Positions 8,987-18,499 of a stretch of 64,000 bases of DNA are shown here, piece by piece. Under the pieces are notes generated by a model that was given only the letters and a program-made list of their open reading frames with translations, had not been told where the DNA came from and ran no database searches. Within the stretch, counting starts at the first letter, position 1, and each line of letters begins with the position of its first letter. Origin of the DNA: JBNFVY01 sp049943335. GTDB lineage: Bacteria > Pseudomonadota > Alphaproteobacteria > Rhodobacterales > Rhodobacteraceae. The translations under genes and the position numbers were made by a program. The stretch is from contig NZ_JBNFVY010000005.1 of NCBI RefSeq assembly GCF_049943335.1, positions 1-64,000 on the forward strand, in the 5' to 3' direction.

Positions 8987-11851
8987 GTGGCAATAGAAGA
9001 CAGTTCGCTCATCCTCATCGCCTTGCTGCCGTTTCTTGGGGCTTTGTTTCCCGGGCTTATGATCCGGGCAGGGCGCAATGCCTGTGCTGTTTTCGCGGCT
9101 GTTCCGACGATCCTTGCGCTGACGATGCTATTGCTGCACGCGCCAGCGGTGTTTTCCGGTCAGATCGTGACGGCAAATGCGGTATGGCTTCCGCAGCTTG
9201 GTCTGTCGGCCGCGTTTTTCCTTGATGGTCTGGGGTTGTTGTTCGCGTCGATGATCCTAGGCGTCGGGCTGTTGATCACGCTCTATGCGCGGTTCTACTT
9301 GTCCGGCGAAGACCCTATGGGCCAGTTCTATACCTTTTTGTTGCTCTTTCAGGGGGCGATGCTGGGGATCGTGCTGTCAGACAACATCCTGCTGCTGCTG
9401 ATCTTCTGGGAGTTGACCAGCCTGTCGTCGTTCCTGCTGATCGGGTATTGGCGGCATTTGCCCGAAGGGCGACAGGGCGCGCGCATGGCCCTGACCGTAA
9501 CCGGCGCAGGCGGCTTGGCGATGATCGCGGGCATGCTGATCCTGGGCAATATCGTTGGCAGCTACAATCTGACGGATATTCTGGCAGCGGGCGATTTGAT
9601 CCGATCATCAGATTGGTACCTGCCCGCGTTGATTTTAATTCTTCTAGGGGCCTTCACGAAATCGGCGCAATTCCCGTTTCACTTCTGGTTGCCACACGCG
9701 ATGGCCGCGCCGACCCCAGTGTCGGCCTATCTGCATTCGGCGACGATGGTGAAAGCGGGCGTGTTTCTGATGGCGCGCATGTGGCCCGCGTTGGCCGGGA
9801 CCGAACAATGGTTCTACATCGTGACATCTGTGGGGTTGTTGACCATGGTTTTGGGGGCCCTGATCGCCTTGTTCAAGGACGATCTCAAGGCGCTCTTGGC
9901 CTATTCCACGGTCAGTCACCTGGGTCTGCTGACGATGCTTTTGGGGTTTGGAACCAAGATGGCCGCGGTGGCGGCTGTGTTCCACATCATAAACCACCTG
10001 ACATTCAAAGCGGCGCTGTTCATGACCGCTGGTATTGTCGACCACGAGGCGCACACGCGTGACATCAAGCGCTTGGGTGGGTTGCGCACATTGATGCCGA
10101 TCACTTTCGTGATCGGAACGGTGGCAGCCCTGTCGATGGCAGGCATCCCGCTGTTCAACGGCTTTCTGTCCAAAGAGATGATGCTGGAAGAAGCCTCGCA
10201 CACCTATTGGGCGGGCAGTCCTTATGCTGTGCCCGTCCTTGCGACCATCGGCGCGCTGTTGTCAGTTGCCTATTCGTTTCGGTTCATTTGGCATGTCTTT
10301 TTTGGCCCCGTGCGTGATGATTATCCGCACACGCCACACGATCCGCCGGTCGGTATGTGGGCGGCCCCAGCCCTGCTTGTGGTTTTGGTCGTCCTCATCG
10401 GCGTTCTGCCCCATCTGGCCGAACCTCTGGTTCGCACAGCAGCCGCTGCGGTCATCGGCGGCGATCTCCCCGATTTTCATCTCAAGCTTTGGCATGGGGT
10501 CACGCCCGCACTGGCCATGTCGGGCGCGGCGATCGTGGGCGGGTTCATCCTCTTGTTGCTTCACGCGCCGTTGAACCGGGCGTGGAACGCTGTGCCACGG
10601 CCCGACGCCAAGGCCATGTTCGACAGGGTGCTTGCATGGACTGTCGCGCTATCGCGCCGGATCACTGAATCCACCCACGACGGGTCGATGACACGCTACT
10701 TGGCAATTTTCGTGTCTTCGACGACCGTCATCGCCTATCTTGCCTGGTCGAGCAGCGGTCTGCCGTTGCCAACGCGCACGCTGATGCCGGTGCCGCCGCT
10801 GGTCTTTGTTGGGTGGGTTTTGCTGTTGGTTGCCGCTTTGTCGGTTGTCCTATTGCACCGCCAACGGTTCCTGGCACTGATCGTCATCAGCATCATTGGT
10901 CTGATGATCTCGGTCGGATTTGTTTACTTGTCCGCACCGGATCTGGCCCTGACGCAAATATCGGTCGAAACTGTGACGATCATGCTGCTGCTGCTGGCGC
11001 TGCATTACATGCCGAAAAGCTCACCGCCCGAAAGCGGCATCGTGCGGCGGGTCCGTGACGGTGTGATCGCCATTGCGGCGGGCGGCGGGATCGGCGCGCT
11101 GGCCTATATGTTCCTGCTACGCGATGTGGACACGATTTCCAGCTACCATCTGGCCAATGCGTACAAGGGCGGGGGCGGTACCAACGTAGTCAACGTGATC
11201 CTTGTCGACTTCCGCGGATATGACACCTATGGCGAAATTATTGTTCTTGGCATCGCGGGTCTGGTGATCTTTGCGCTCATGGAAGCGCTACTGAACGGGC
11301 CTGCCGCCCGCAAACTGCGCAACATGGATTTCTCCAAGAATGTTTCCCGGGATCGCCACCCCTTGATGATGGTGGTTTCCACCCGGGTCATGATGCCGGT
11401 TGCCATCCTGGTCGGGGCCTACATCTTTTTGCGCGGGCACAATCAGCCCGGCGGCGGTTTTGTCGCCGGTCTGGTGGTATCGATCGCGTTGCTCATGCAG
11501 TATATGGCATCCGGTTTCGCATGGACGCAGCGGCGTCAGCGCATCGAATATCATGCGATGATCGGTCTCGGGGTCTTGATTGCCGGTTTGACAGGGGCAG
11601 GTGCGTGGTTGGGCGGCAAACCGTTCCTGACCAGCGGGTACGATTATTTTGAAATTCCGCCGATCGAAGAATTCGAACTGGCGACTGCGATGATCTTTGA
11701 TGCCGGCGTGTTCTTGGCCGTGCTAGGCGCTGTGATGTTGATGCTTTACAGCTTGTCGCGGATCGCGCGATACGCGGGCGATACGGTCAACGTCGAGCCA
11801 ATGGATTACGATCCGTCTGCCAATGTCCAAGCCAACGAAGCGGAGGCGTAA
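8987..11851 (+). CDS. mrpA: Mrp Na+/H+ antiporter subunit A fused to subunit B
   Basis: The 954 residues join a full MrpA (complex I NuoL-like, then the MrpA-specific C-terminal part) to an MrpB domain. The proton-channel core shows the conserved TKSAQFPFHFWLPHAMAAPT segment near residue 225 with its key lysine. It also shows STVSHLGLLTMLLGFG and the FNGFLSKEMMLEEA loop. From about residue 785 the MrpB module follows (STRVMMPVAILVGAYIFLRG, HNQPGGGFVAGLV). This AB fusion is the PhaAB arrangement known from rhizobia and other alphaproteobacteria. The complex exchanges cytoplasmic Na+ (or K+) for protons and supports salt and alkali tolerance. The GTG start at 8987 follows AGGAAAAAGAAG. It heads a seven-function, six-gene operon with mrpC directly adjoining. 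Confidence 0.95.
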   Translation: MAIEDSSLILIALLPFLGALFPGLMIRAGRNACAVFAAVPTILALTMLLLHAPAVFSGQIVTANAVWLPQLGLSAAFFLDGLGLLFASMILGVGLLITLYARFYLSGEDPMGQFYTFLLLFQGAMLGIVLSDNILLLLIFWELTSLSSFLLIGYWRHLPEGRQGARMALTVTGAGGLAMIAGMLILGNIVGSYNLTDILAAGDLIRSSDWYLPALILILLGAFTKSAQFPFHFWLPHAMAAPTPVSAYLHSATMVKAGVFLMARMWPALAGTEQWFYIVTSVGLLTMVLGALIALFKDDLKALLAYSTVSHLGLLTMLLGFGTKMAAVAAVFHIINHLTFKAALFMTAGIVDHEAHTRDIKRLGGLRTLMPITFVIGTVAALSMAGIPLFNGFLSKEMMLEEASHTYWAGSPYAVPVLATIGALLSVAYSFRFIWHVFFGPVRDDYPHTPHDPPVGMWAAPALLVVLVVLIGVLPHLAEPLVRTAAAAVIGGDLPDFHLKLWHGVTPALAMSGAAIVGGFILLLLHAPLNRAWNAVPRPDAKAMFDRVLAWTVALSRRITESTHDGSMTRYLAIFVSSTTVIAYLAWSSSGLPLPTRTLMPVPPLVFVGWVLLLVAALSVVLLHRQRFLALIVISIIGLMISVGFVYLSAPDLALTQISVETVTIMLLLLALHYMPKSSPPESGIVRRVRDGVIAIAAGGGIGALAYMFLLRDVDTISSYHLANAYKGGGGTNVVNVILVDFRGYDTYGEIIVLGIAGLVIFALMEALLNGPAARKLRNMDFSKNVSRDRHPLMMVVSTRVMMPVAILVGAYIFLRGHNQPGGGFVAGLVVSIALLMQYMASGFAWTQRRQRIEYHAMIGLGVLIAGLTGAGAWLGGKPFLTSGYDYFEIPPIEEFELATAMIFDAGVFLAVLGAVMLMLYSLSRIARYAGDTVNVEPMDYDPSANVQANEAEA

Positions 11852-12220
11852 GTGGAAGTTATCGTCGCCTCTTCCATCGCCGCGCTGACGGCGGCTGGAA
11901 TTTACCTGATCCTGCGGATGCGGGCCTTTGCCGTGATTTTGGGGCTGGCGCTATTGTCCTATGCGGTGAACATTTTCCTTTTCGCGTCGGGTCGTCTGGC
12001 TACGAACCAGCCGCCGATCCTGTCGCCCTATGGCGAGGCAACCTATACTGACCCGTTGCCACAAGCCTTGGTGCTGACCGCGATTGTTATTTCCTTTGGT
12101 ATGACGGCGGTCTTGGTCATGGTCGCGCTGGGATCTTTCCTGGAAACCGATGATGACGGGATTGACGGGCTGGTCGATGATCCGGTTGAACCTGAGACGG
12201 ACGGGGACAAAGGGACATGA
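11852..12220 (+). CDS. mrpC: Mrp antiporter subunit C
   Basis: A 122-residue NuoK-like protein with three hydrophobic helices and the family segment TNQPPILSPYGEATYTDPLP followed by QALVLTAIVISFG. These are the most conserved features of MrpC/MnhC. The acidic C-terminal tail (DDDGIDGLVDDPVEPETD) is not essential to the fold. GTG 11852 begins on the base after the mrpA stop and has GGAGG nine bases ahead. It overlaps mrpD by 4 bases (ATGA), so all three are likely made in fixed ratio. Confidence 0.95.
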   Translation: MEVIVASSIAALTAAGIYLILRMRAFAVILGLALLSYAVNIFLFASGRLATNQPPILSPYGEATYTDPLPQALVLTAIVISFGMTAVLVMVALGSFLETDDDGIDGLVDDPVEPETDGDKGT

Positions 12221-13764
12221 ACCACTGGATTATCGCCCCGATCATCCTGCCTGCACTCTTGGCGCCGATCATCGGTTTCGTGATGCGTCACGACATGGTG
12301 CTTTCGCGGGTCGCTTCGGTGGCTGGCAGTGCATTTCTGGTGGCCATCGCGGTTGGCCTTTTTATTTCGGCTTCAGCAACTCCACAGGTCTATTATCTGG
12401 GTGACTGGCCTGCGCCCTTTGGCATTGTCCTGGTGTTGGACCGTCTTTCGGCGCTTATGGTGCTGATCACTTCGGTGTTGGCACTTTTCGTTTTGCTGCA
12501 CGCAATTGCAACGAAATGGGATGCGCGCGGCTGGCATTTCCATGCTCTTTTCCAGTTTCAGCTGATGGGCATCAACGGTGCTTTCCTGACCGGCGACATC
12601 TTCAACCTGTTCGTGTTCTTCGAAGTGTTGCTCATCGCCTCGTACGGTTTGATGATCCACTCAGGTGGGCGCGAGCGTTTGCGGGCGGGGCTGCAATATG
12701 TGGCGATCAACCTTGCCGGTTCGACGCTGTTCCTGTTTGCGCTTGGGGTTCTTTATGCCTCCACCGGCACATTGAACATCGCCGATCTGGCCCTGCGCCT
12801 GCAACAAGTACCGGCGGACGAGGCTGCGCTGGTCCGCGTTGCGGCGGTGCTCTTGATGGTGGTGTTCGCGCTCAAGGCTGCGCTTTTCCCGGTCCAGTTC
12901 TGGCTGCCGGGGACCTATGCGAACGCCCCTGCGCCGGTTGCGGCCTTGTTCGCGATCATGACCAAGGTTGGCGCATATTCGATCCTGCGCGTTCACACGC
13001 TGATTTTCGGACCGGGGAGTGCATCGACAGAAGACCTGGCCGCGCAGTGGCTGTTTGTCGGGGCCATTGTAACGATCGTGGTCGGGGCTATCGGTGTGCT
13101 GGGGGCGCGCCGCCTCATGACGTTGATCGCCTTTTCCGTCGTCGGGTCCATGGGGACGCTGATGGTTGCAATATCGGCGTTTTCCCCGGGCGCAACCACG
13201 GCCGCATTGTATTACCTGGTGCATTCCACTTTCGCAGCCGCGGCGCTGTTCCTGATCGCCGACCTGGTCGTCACGCGGCGCAAATCAGACGTGTTACACG
13301 CGCGCGCCCCTACGGTTCACAACGGCTTGTTTGCATCACTGTTCTTTGCGGGTGCAATTGCGATGGTGGGCATGCCGCCGCTCAGCGGGTTTCTGGGCAA
13401 GCTGCTTGTCATGGACGCCATGCGCGATCCGGCCACCATCGGCTGGGTCTGGGGCGCAATATTGGTTGGCTCACTCATCAACATTGTTGGGTTTGCCCGC
13501 GCGGGTAGTACACTATTCTGGAAATCTACGGCACTGACGGTCGAAGCGGTTGGTGAACAAGCGCCCGACGATGACGCGGCACAGCCAGAGCCGAACCCGG
13601 CCCGCGTGGCCGAACTGGCCCCAACCTTTGGGGTCATTGCCGTGCTCGCGTTGTTGACTGTGTTTGCAGGGCCGATGACCACTTACCTGGATGGGGCCAG
13701 CGCGCAATTGTTTGACCGGTCAGGCTACGTCGACGCGGTCTTGGGCGACACGGGAGGAAGTTGA
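12217..13764 (+). CDS. mrpD: Mrp antiporter subunit D
   Basis: A 515-residue NuoN/NuoM-like antiporter subunit with about 14 hydrophobic segments. It shows the second proton-channel signature (LKAALFPVQFWLPGTYANAP near residue 220), the TKVGAYSILRVHT helix, and the late GMPPLSGFLGKLLVM segment. These are the lysine and glutamate positions that move protons in Mrp and complex I. ATG 12217 overlaps the mrpC stop. The stop is two bases from the mrpE start. Confidence 0.95.
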   Translation: MNHWIIAPIILPALLAPIIGFVMRHDMVLSRVASVAGSAFLVAIAVGLFISASATPQVYYLGDWPAPFGIVLVLDRLSALMVLITSVLALFVLLHAIATKWDARGWHFHALFQFQLMGINGAFLTGDIFNLFVFFEVLLIASYGLMIHSGGRERLRAGLQYVAINLAGSTLFLFALGVLYASTGTLNIADLALRLQQVPADEAALVRVAAVLLMVVFALKAALFPVQFWLPGTYANAPAPVAALFAIMTKVGAYSILRVHTLIFGPGSASTEDLAAQWLFVGAIVTIVVGAIGVLGARRLMTLIAFSVVGSMGTLMVAISAFSPGATTAALYYLVHSTFAAAALFLIADLVVTRRKSDVLHARAPTVHNGLFASLFFAGAIAMVGMPPLSGFLGKLLVMDAMRDPATIGWVWGAILVGSLINIVGFARAGSTLFWKSTALTVEAVGEQAPDDDAAQPEPNPARVAELAPTFGVIAVLALLTVFAGPMTTYLDGASAQLFDRSGYVDAVLGDTGGS

Positions 13765-13765
13765 C

Positions 13766-14257
13766 ATGATCCAGCGTCTCGTGCCGCACCCGCTGCTCAG
13801 CATCATGCTGACGATCGTTTGGCTGGGCCTGGTGAACAAGTTCACCTTGGGCAATCTCGTGCTGGGCGGCTTTCTTGGGGTTGTGGTTCCCATGATGACA
13901 GGGCCCTACTGGCCCGATCGCCCAACGCTGCGCCGCCCGGTCGTGGCGATCCGCTATGTGCTGATCGTGTTGATGGATATTGTCGTTGCCAACGTCAAGG
14001 TCGCCCTGATGATCCTGTTCAAGCGCAATGACGATTTCCGGTCGCACTGGATCATCGTGCCGCTTGAGTTAACCTCGCCCGAAGCAATTTCGGTTTTGGC
14101 CGGGACCATCACCATGACGCCTGGCACGGTGTCGGCCATGCTGACTGCGGATGGCAGTGCCATCCTGGTCCACTGCCTGCACACCGACGACCCGGACGCT
14201 GAAGTCACCAACATCAAACGCCGCTACGAGCAGCCGCTCAGAGAGGTTTTCGAATGA
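13766..14257 (+). CDS. mrpE: Mrp antiporter subunit E
   Basis: A 163-residue MnhE-family protein with two or three N-terminal membrane helices and a C-terminal cytoplasmic domain. The segment ISVLAGTITMTPGTVSAMLT is the diagnostic MrpE block, followed by the conserved HCLHTDDPDAEV stretch. ATG 13766 is chosen because GGGAGGAAG lies directly upstream and the longer frame begins inside mrpD. It overlaps mrpF by 4 bases. Confidence 0.95.
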   Translation: MIQRLVPHPLLSIMLTIVWLGLVNKFTLGNLVLGGFLGVVVPMMTGPYWPDRPTLRRPVVAIRYVLIVLMDIVVANVKVALMILFKRNDDFRSHWIIVPLELTSPEAISVLAGTITMTPGTVSAMLTADGSAILVHCLHTDDPDAEVTNIKRRYEQPLREVFE

Positions 14258-14523
14258 TTGCCGCCGCACTTTATTTCGCATTTGCCTGTTTCGGGCTTGG
14301 TCTGCTGTTTTGCCTGTGGCGCGTGGTGTTCGGCCCGAACCCCGCTGATCGTATTCTGGCCTTGGACACAATGGTCATCAACGTCATCGCACTTCTGGTT
14401 CTTTATGGCATCGCCGAAGGTACCGCCGTGTATTTCGAAGCCTCCATGCTGGTTGCCATGGTGGGGTTTGTTTCAACCGTCGCCTACTGCCGCTTTGTAT
14501 TGCGCGGCGATATCATCGAGTGA
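14254..14523 (+). CDS. mrpF: Mrp antiporter subunit F
   Basis: An 89-residue protein with three membrane helices and the MnhF signature RVVFGPNPADRILALDTM near residue 22. MrpF and MrpG together resemble parts of NuoJ and seal the Na+ path. ATG 14254 overlaps the mrpE stop as ATGA. Confidence 0.93.
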   Translation: MIAAALYFAFACFGLGLLFCLWRVVFGPNPADRILALDTMVINVIALLVLYGIAEGTAVYFEASMLVAMVGFVSTVAYCRFVLRGDIIE

Positions 14524-14542
14524 TCTGAGAGTGATCTGACCC

Positions 14543-14917
14543 ATGTCTGATATTGCGGAAATACTGGTTTCGGCGTTCATCGTTTTCAGCGGGGTGTTCG
14601 GCTTGGTCGGATCGTTCGGGCTGATCAAGTTGCGCAGTACGATGCAGCGGCTTCACGGCCCTACCAAGGCAACCACTCTGGGCATCGGCTGTGCGCTGAT
14701 CGCGTCGATGGGCTACGCGTTCTTCGCCAACGGGCACCTGTCGTTCCACGAATTGCTGATCACCTTGTTCCTTTTCATGACTGCGCCGATCACCGCGAAC
14801 TTTATCGCCAAGGTCTATATCGCGCGGAACCTGTCGAAATCTGACCTGCCAACGCCTGACACCGCCTATGGCTGGGCGATTTATGATGACCCGCCGGTGA
14901 TGCGCGACGAAAACTGA
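14543..14917 (+). CDS. mrpG: Mrp antiporter subunit G
   Basis: A 124-residue MnhG/PhaG protein with three hydrophobic helices. The signatures are GSFGLIKLRSTMQRLHGPTK near residue 25 and the LFLFMTAPITANFIAK helix. It is the last gene of the operon, 19 bases after mrpF. The minus-strand cluster converges on it with only 15 bases between the stops, and no clear terminator is visible. Confidence 0.95.
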   Translation: MSDIAEILVSAFIVFSGVFGLVGSFGLIKLRSTMQRLHGPTKATTLGIGCALIASMGYAFFANGHLSFHELLITLFLFMTAPITANFIAKVYIARNLSKSDLPTPDTAYGWAIYDDPPVMRDEN

Positions 14918-14932
14918 GCGAAGGACACAAGG

Positions 14933-15358
14933 TCAGGCCAAAGCTTCGACATCGCGACCGTCTATCACCAGAGCAAGATTCCAGAATTTGACCAACTGAG
15001 CCTCGGCGCGGGCCGCTTGGGCTGGATCGCTGGGCAGGCGTTCGACCCTTAGACCGAACCTTTCCAGCCCGCAGCTGTCCAGAGGTGTCAGAATGATCGG
15101 GACAACCGATTTTTCGGATGCGGCCGAGATCAGGCGCATGGCCGTCGTTGCAGGATCGGCTGGTGGCTGTGTCACACGGATCCCGATATGTGAGGTCAGC
15201 GCGTCGGCTTGCGGAAATGCGCGCTCTGACGTGATTGGCACGTCCAGGGGAAACAGGGTCATTCCCCGCTGCGGATCACTGCGGATCAGGTCATCCACGG
15301 CGACCGGGGCGTGGCGTGTCAACCGGCTCAGGATCGCGGTCCAGCTATGTGCCATCAT
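14933..15358 (-). CDS. Unknown protein coupled to a glycosyltransferase gene
   Basis: 141 residues with no recognised domain, signal peptide or membrane segment. The ATG at 15358 is chosen because it overlaps the stop of the upstream gene (ATGA), the same coupling used between the two genes before it. The longer open frame would run deep into that gene. The sequence mixes short beta-like stretches (GMTLFPLDVPI, VVPIILTPLD) with an alanine-rich helix. It probably acts in the same surface-glycan process as its partners, from context only. Confidence 0.6.
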   Translation of the reverse strand: MMAHSWTAILSRLTRHAPVAVDDLIRSDPQRGMTLFPLDVPITSERAFPQADALTSHIGIRVTQPPADPATTAMRLISAASEKSVVPIILTPLDSCGLERFGLRVERLPSDPAQAARAEAQLVKFWNLALVIDGRDVEALA

Positions 15359-17424
15359 GCAGCCCCCCAGGTTTTTTCCGCGATCAGCTTCGCGGCGTTT
15401 GTATTTCCGGTTTCGGGCAGGTCCAGAGCCTGCAGGTTCTTGCGCAATTGCGCGCTGCAGTCCTGATCCAATAGTCGCGAAATCCAGGTGCCGAGCTGCA
15501 TCAACTCGGTGCCGTCGACCAAGCCGCACAAATCTCGCTTCGCCAGTGCCTCGGCGCGCCGCGCCTGATCATCCATGAATGGCGCTGTCTGCGGAATCAG
15601 GATTGCCGGAATGTGGTGGTAAAGGATCTCGTGAATTGAATTGTACCCTGCCGCCGAAATCATCAGGTCCGCGGCCATGGCCAAGGCCAAAGCTTCGAAC
15701 GATTGGACGATCCTTGTGTTGGGCCAAGCATAGAGCGCGGCAGCGACCGTTGCGCCGGGCCAGACCACGATCAGGTGCAATGTGTCTTTTCGCGTGGCGA
15801 TCATTGCTGATATCGCTTGCAGTTGCGCGGTACGATCGGCCGCCACGCCCCCGCCCAGCATCGACACCACAAGCCGGTCAAAGCGGATGTCGAAGCGTTC
15901 AGCCAAGCGGGCACGCAGCCCATCGCGCCCGCCGTCAGGCGTCGGTGCGGGGCGCACAATGGGGCCGACGTTGCGCACGCTGGGCGCGATGGAATAGACG
16001 TCGTTCAGTTCGGCAAACGCTTCACCAGGAACAATGACCTGATCGAAAATCCGTTCTCGGTCCAGCATGTCATTCGCCGCCCTGCCGCCAGGCCAGAGGC
16101 CGCGCCGAATCCAGGTTGCGCCCAGCCCGTTTTCGGTAACGGTCCTGGCAACCGAGTCAAAGACATACCCCCCATCAAAGACCAGTCGGTCCTTGGGGCC
16201 AAGCAGGTGTGACAGCCGTAGATAGTTGGCCACGTCATTCGCAAAGGGCTGTGCATGATCGCCAGAGCGCTGGATCAGCGGCATACAGTCATAACCGCGC
16301 CCCAGGATCAGGGGCACACAACTGGGAAACGCTGCAAAGCCGGTATCGTCGCGGTGTTGCATCTGGTCGGCAATGACCGCGCAGCGCTGAGCGTGCCCCA
16401 AGCCGACGCCGTTTGTTGGCATGAAAATTGCGCGGGCTTGGCGTTGGGGCTCTTCCTGCGGGCGGGCAGGTTCCAGCCCCGCCGCCTGTTCGATCCGCGA
16501 CAGGTCGGCGACCTGAACCCAAGGTGAGCGCAGTGCGGTTTCCCCGATTTCCGGCAAATTCGGCAGGATCGTTCCCGTCAGGAACATGTCCAGCGCGGCC
16601 TGCATTTCGGGCCCGCGAACGGCTGGCGCGCCGCGCTCTAGAAACGCGGCGTCCTGGGTGCAGTCTACGACGGTGCCGCCCTGGGCCATGAGACAGACTG
16701 CGAGCGCGGCCATGCGATCACCGGGTATGCCCCGGCCATACACGACAAAGACATCCGTGCGCTCGGCCAAGGTTACGGGGGATAGTTCGGTAAAGGTAAT
16801 TACCGGCAGGTCATGGAACCGCGACGCTTTGATCCGCTTTTTCTGGCCGGCGGACACAATGACCTTCAAACTGTATGCAGGGCTGTGGGACAGACCGGAC
16901 AATTCAGCCATTGCTGCGGGCTCGTCCAGCGCGTCCGGTCCCAGCACGATCGTGACAGACGGACGTGCGCGGGGGCTGCGCTGTTTCTTGGAAAGAGGGG
17001 CCAACAAAGGAGCGATCGCGTTGCTCAAAAGCTGGCGCGGTTGCAGATCGTTCAGATCAATGACCACAGGGTCGCGCCCAAGCGCATAGGCGATCTTTGC
17101 GCGCGCCCCGATGAGATCCTGCGGGGTGTCGAACCGACCTATCGCAACGAACGCGGCCGCAGGATCCAACGTCAAGCCCCGGATGCGCTGCAGGGTCGAA
17201 TCCGCAATTTCATCGGCGCCGACAAGCATGACGGCCGAGGGGGAAATGTCGTCGGTTTCGCGCAGGAAGGGGGCCGCTTCATAGGTTCGACCGCGATCAA
17301 GAGCATCCTCTATGACGCTGGCGTCGATCACGGGATCATGGCCCCGCGCAGCAAGCTGCCAGGCGAAAATCAACTGGGCGTCAAATGCGCGAAGGGACGG
17401 GGTGCCTGCCTCGATCAGGATCAT
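15355..17424 (-). CDS. Bipartite glycosyltransferase with MurG/GT28-like C-terminal half
   Basis: 689 residues from ATG 17424, which overlaps the stop of the preceding glycosyltransferase gene as ATGA. The C-terminal half (about 360-689) has GT-B features: a glycine-rich N-terminal loop GVGLGHAQR, the strand SMLGGGVAADRT starting the second Rossmann fold, and the donor-binding block AAGYNSIHEILYHHIPAILI. This last block is the MurG/GT28 pattern (glycine, asparagine-serine, then glutamate). The N-terminal half (1-350) also alternates strands and helices like a degenerate second sugar-binding unit, but I could not assign it. The product probably transfers a nucleotide-activated sugar to a surface glycan. 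Donor and acceptor are unknown. Confidence 0.75.
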   Translation of the reverse strand: MILIEAGTPSLRAFDAQLIFAWQLAARGHDPVIDASVIEDALDRGRTYEAAPFLRETDDISPSAVMLVGADEIADSTLQRIRGLTLDPAAAFVAIGRFDTPQDLIGARAKIAYALGRDPVVIDLNDLQPRQLLSNAIAPLLAPLSKKQRSPRARPSVTIVLGPDALDEPAAMAELSGLSHSPAYSLKVIVSAGQKKRIKASRFHDLPVITFTELSPVTLAERTDVFVVYGRGIPGDRMAALAVCLMAQGGTVVDCTQDAAFLERGAPAVRGPEMQAALDMFLTGTILPNLPEIGETALRSPWVQVADLSRIEQAAGLEPARPQEEPQRQARAIFMPTNGVGLGHAQRCAVIADQMQHRDDTGFAAFPSCVPLILGRGYDCMPLIQRSGDHAQPFANDVANYLRLSHLLGPKDRLVFDGGYVFDSVARTVTENGLGATWIRRGLWPGGRAANDMLDRERIFDQVIVPGEAFAELNDVYSIAPSVRNVGPIVRPAPTPDGGRDGLRARLAERFDIRFDRLVVSMLGGGVAADRTAQLQAISAMIATRKDTLHLIVVWPGATVAAALYAWPNTRIVQSFEALALAMAADLMISAAGYNSIHEILYHHIPAILIPQTAPFMDDQARRAEALAKRDLCGLVDGTELMQLGTWISRLLDQDCSAQLRKNLQALDLPETGNTNAAKLIAEKTWGAA

Positions 17425-18446
17425 GAAACGGCGCGCTCCTTGGTCAAAATTATTTTGGCGAACTGCGCCTTGAAATTCGCGGCTGAGTAACGGGACAGGC
17501 AGTCCTGCCCGCGTGCAACCTGTCTTGCGTAGGATTTCGGCGCGGCCACGAAACCGGCAATCAGATCGTCCACCTGATCGGGTGCACAGGCCACTACGCC
17601 ATCGCCGAACGGTGCCGCCGTCTGCGGGTCCGTCAGCACCACTTTGCCAGCCGCGATGCCTTCGGCGATCACGCGGCCGAAACTTTCGCGCCACGTTGGT
17701 GCCGTGAAATAAACCATGAAATCAATCATGTCGAAAAACCCGTCCACGGCGGTCGTACCGAAAGGCAGAAGTGTCCAATGCGGCCGCGCCGCCTGGGTGT
17801 TGATCAGCATGTCAGCCCCGAGGATGACGTTGGCCTGCGCATGGGGCGGAAAACACTTATCCAAAATTTCAATGGCCGGGAATTTCTCGAACCCGGGTCG
17901 CGACAGGCGACCGCGGCGGTCTGAAGGGGCCGGTGATGGGGCCGAAAATTCACCGTCGAAAATGTTGAACCAGTCATGCTCTACCACGTCCCACGGGCCT
18001 CGGTTCTGCGCCAGCCATTCCACAACCCCTTGTCGATTATGCGCAGATACCGGTGCAAGGCGCTTGTGAAGCGCAAGGCTTGCCCGATCGATCTGGTCAA
18101 GACATCCGGTTATGTCGAACCCTGCAGCGCCACCCGGCCGCAGGACATTTTCGTGGGTTACGACGATCAAGTCCCGCGCCACGATGCGGCCACCAAAATC
18201 AGATTGGTGTTTCAAAAACGCCGGGTTGTGCAAAATGACCGTATCGGCGGAAATAACCGGCGCATCCCATATGATCGGCAGGCCAAGCGTGTCGATCACG
18301 TCTGAAAGTCCTGGGTGAACCCGCTGTTGGTCGCCAAACATGGCCGAGCGGCGCGCGTGGATTTGCACCCGACCCAAACCGGCCGCAATGGGAAGTTCTG
18401 CGGCAATTGCAGCAGAAGTTCCCCCACCAAAGCGGGGATCCAACAC
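17421..18446 (-). CDS. GT4-type glycosyltransferase
   Basis: 341 residues as listed. The C-terminal part carries PTWRESFGRVIAEGIAAGKV, the E-x7-E donor-sugar motif of retaining GT4 enzymes. The N-terminal DPRFGGGTSAA stretch is the usual glycine-rich first loop of a GT-B fold. The GTG at 18446 has no SD. The in-frame codons just before it read LAY, so that AYVLDPRFGGG would make a normal first strand; the real start may therefore be a non-ATG codon upstream, near the stop of the next gene (18500). It is coupled to the bipartite glycosyltransferase by a 4-base overlap. Confidence 0.75.
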   Translation of the reverse strand: MLDPRFGGGTSAAIAAELPIAAGLGRVQIHARRSAMFGDQQRVHPGLSDVIDTLGLPIIWDAPVISADTVILHNPAFLKHQSDFGGRIVARDLIVVTHENVLRPGGAAGFDITGCLDQIDRASLALHKRLAPVSAHNRQGVVEWLAQNRGPWDVVEHDWFNIFDGEFSAPSPAPSDRRGRLSRPGFEKFPAIEILDKCFPPHAQANVILGADMLINTQAARPHWTLLPFGTTAVDGFFDMIDFMVYFTAPTWRESFGRVIAEGIAAGKVVLTDPQTAAPFGDGVVACAPDQVDDLIAGFVAAPKSYARQVARGQDCLSRYSAANFKAQFAKIILTKERAVS

Positions 18447-18499
18447 ATAGGCCAGTCGCGGCGGGAACGTGCCCTGATCAGAATGCGCCGTTATGTGTG

